In this document: in pieces, positions 4,722 through 6,417 of the stretch
Numbering within the stretch: position 1 is the first letter of the stretch
Layout of the letters: each line of letters opens with the position of its first letter
Source of the DNA: Candidatus Hydrogenedentota bacterium
GTDB lineage: Bacteria > Hydrogenedentota > Hydrogenedentia > Hydrogenedentales > SLHB01
Assembly (NCBI GenBank): GCA_003557825.1
Contig: PWNM01000363.1
Span: forward strand, 1-6,417
Length of the DNA: 6,417 bases
Direction: 5' to 3'
The notes under the pieces: generated by a model
Seen by the model: only the letters and a program-made list of their open reading frames with translations
Database searches by the model: none
What the model was told of the DNA's origin: nothing
Translations under genes and position numbers: made by a program

Positions 4722-6417
4722 TCATCCTACCTCACCGACACAGACCGTCACGTCCAGGGTGCGGGTCCCGCCGTTCTCCGACCATGCCCGGAACTCGATA
4801 TCACGGCAACCGTCGTTGGCAAACGTCAAAGGTTCGAAGGTCCAGGTGACCGTCCGGCTTCTCCCTTGCACGATGTTGCCCAATGTGAAATCTCGAAGCG
4901 GATTACCAAAGGAGTTGGTGAAATCCATCGTCACACCGTCTTCCCGGGTGGTGCGAACATCGACCAAGCGGAAACCGGGGGACGCCGTATTTTCGATGTG
5001 TACGCCCGATAGGATGTACGACGGATTTGATACCGTGGTTTCAACCTCAAAGGTTTCTCCACGCTCCACGGCCCCGGTGGGTGCGGAGGAAGCAAAGAAA
5101 TTCATGTTCGGACGCGTATCGCCTCGGATAACTGTTGCGGCAATCCCCACCGGAAGGGAATAGCCGTGCCAGAACTCGTGGGGCGCGTAATACGGCACCG
5201 ATTTCATGCGCCAGATTCCGGCGGCGGGACGGTCGACGATTAGGTAGAGCACGTTATCGACCCAAGACCACGCGCGGTATTGGCTCGAAGGTATATTATC
5301 CCACGGATCCTCGGGTGCCTTGCCCGGATTGTGCCGTAGCCAAAGCTCGAGGTCCCACAGCCGTTGATCGGTAGCTCCGGCGCTCGCCGGCGGCTCGTCC
5401 CACGTCATCACCACCACCAGGCGATGGGTGTTTTCCGGAACCTCGATATCGCGGTAGGCGTAATTGTTGCGATGCACCTGGCGCCACGCCCAATGGCCTC
5501 GCCACCCGTTGGGGTTGTCCCGCTTCCAGTGGGCCTTATAGGCCGAGAGCCGGCCCAAGCCGTAGCTGTTGGCTTCGCTAAGGGTCGTGTCGTCGTCATG
5601 CAAGATGGATGTGGCCATGAGCCAGGCGCGCAACAGCATGGGCCGCCATTGGAAGCTGGGATAATGCTGCATGACCGACGCGGCGGTTCCAGATACGTGA
5701 GGAGCCGCCAGACTGGTCCCCGTGGATGTATGGTATCCGTCTCCACTGAGATGGGAGGCGCCGGTGATCCACCGACCCGGCGCAACCAGATTGGGCTTCA
5801 TGCGGTCGTCCGACGTGGGGCCCCGACTGCTTGATGTCCAGACCCGTCCCACTTGTTCAAAGCCCTTTTGCCGCACGTTTCCGACGGTCATGGCCGTCTT
5901 GGCCGGGCTGGTAATGGTTCCGGCTCCCGGACCGGAATTCCCCGCCGAAGCGACATAGAACTGGCGATCGTTCCAGGCCATGGCGTCCATTTTTCGGGTT
6001 TGGCCATCGAGATCTCGGCCGCTGTAGTTTACGATCTGAGCCTCTTCGCCGGCCAACCACTCCATGGCGTCATTGTTCCAGGCCGAGTTACCCGAACCAG
6101 ACGAGTTAAAGATCTTGGCTCCGCGAATGCGGTAGCTGGATGAACCGCCTATGCCCGGCGCGACGCTACGAAAGCGGCTGTCGGCAACGCCCAGACCGGC
6201 GGCAATGCTGAGGACGAAGGTGCCATGGCCGTTTTGATCATGCCAAACGCCTGCGTCGTCGTTGGTGAAATTCATGCCCAAGCCCCACTTGTGGAGGTCC
6301 TGGTGCATGGTGGGCGAGGCGGTTCCTACGTTGAACCCCGAGTCCATGATCCCGTAGGTGATCCCGGATCCATCGTAAACAGGGCGAATGTAGTCGGCCC
6401 CCCCGGTGGGCGCGCCC
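4722..6417 (-). CDS. Subtilisin-like serine protease (S8), N-terminus outside the window
   Basis: The leftward frame is open to the right edge and stops at TGA 4724-4722, giving 564 complete codons. Counting from the first complete codon (6416), the S8 catalytic residues are all present: Asp25 in YGIMDSGF, His64 in NGHGTFV, oxyanion Asn160 in ASAGNSG, and Ser235 in GTSLAAPHVSG, with the usual SSRGP and KPNLVAPG segments between. The ATG at 6347 sits in the catalytic Asp motif, so it cannot be the start. Residues about 310-430 form a beta-rich region with VVVMTWDEPPAS and LWDLELWL, resembling the beta-sandwich that follows the catalytic domain in KP-43-type subtilisins. About 435-564 looks like a second Ig-like or CARDB-like domain with two cysteines near the end. 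No LPXTG, PEP-CTERM or membrane anchor is seen at the C-terminus. Such proteases are normally exported with a signal peptide and propeptide, which would lie beyond the window. Confidence 0.95.
   Translation of the reverse strand, partial: GAPTGGADYIRPVYDGSGITYGIMDSGFNVGTASPTMHQDLHKWGLGMNFTNDDAGVWHDQNGHGTFVLSIAAGLGVADSRFRSVAPGIGGSSSYRIRGAKIFNSSGSGNSAWNNDAMEWLAGEEAQIVNYSGRDLDGQTRKMDAMAWNDRQFYVASAGNSGPGAGTITSPAKTAMTVGNVRQKGFEQVGRVWTSSSRGPTSDDRMKPNLVAPGRWITGASHLSGDGYHTSTGTSLAAPHVSGTAASVMQHYPSFQWRPMLLRAWLMATSILHDDDTTLSEANSYGLGRLSAYKAHWKRDNPNGWRGHWAWRQVHRNNYAYRDIEVPENTHRLVVVMTWDEPPASAGATDQRLWDLELWLRHNPGKAPEDPWDNIPSSQYRAWSWVDNVLYLIVDRPAAGIWRMKSVPYYAPHEFWHGYSLPVGIAATVIRGDTRPNMNFFASSAPTGAVERGETFEVETTVSNPSYILSGVHIENTASPGFRLVDVRTTREDGVTMDFTNSFGNPLRDFTLGNIVQGRSRTVTWTFEPLTFANDGCRDIEFRAWSENGGTRTLDVTVCVGEVG

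Noticed and set aside
6345..6347. ATG as start of the S8 protease
   Set aside because: It is the Met of the catalytic motif YGIMDSGF; the frame continues in sense upstream to the window edge.

Overview
This window is bacterial chromosomal sequence. It has dense, intron-free, moderately GC-rich genes, Shine-Dalgarno sites at useful distances and sigma70-like -35/-10 pairs with 17-base spacers. No taxonomic marker is present, so I do not name a lineage. Large ankyrin arrays are known from symbionts and from some free-living bacteria, so they do not settle the question.

Layout, left to right. (1) 1-2958 (+): the 3' part of a large ankyrin-repeat gene, open at the left edge. The visible 985 residues are one partial and 29 complete 33-residue units with no indel, and the stop comes exactly at the end of a unit. 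A short hairpin follows the stop. (2) 2959-3281: about 320 bases without an obvious full gene. It holds a strong candidate promoter (TTGAAA-17-TATACT), then a leader of about 230 nt that can fold into several consecutive hairpins, and a possible 15-codon leader peptide ending at the next gene. (3) 3282-4067 (+): an orphan coiled-coil protein of 261 residues with an acidic tail. (4) 4068-4296: a near-ideal terminator hairpin, probably acting in both directions between convergent genes, then a 68-base nested imperfect palindrome of unknown nature. (5) 4297-4479 (-): a small 60-residue protein, unrecognised, with a consensus promoter (TTGACA-17-TAAACT) and ideal ribosome binding site. (6) 4583-4721: intergenic, with a perfect inverted repeat that may end the protease transcript. 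(7) 4722-6417 (-): a subtilisin-family (S8) serine protease with an intact catalytic Asp, His, Asn and Ser set and C-terminal beta-sandwich domains, open at the right edge.

The genes look like separate transcription units, not one pathway: two read rightward, two read leftward, and they converge on the 4094-4130 terminator. Ankyrin arrays bind proteins and the protease is probably exported, so interaction with other cells or proteins is possible, but nothing links the products directly. The least explained parts are the structured leader before the coiled-coil gene, the small protein with its strong promoter, and the nested palindrome.
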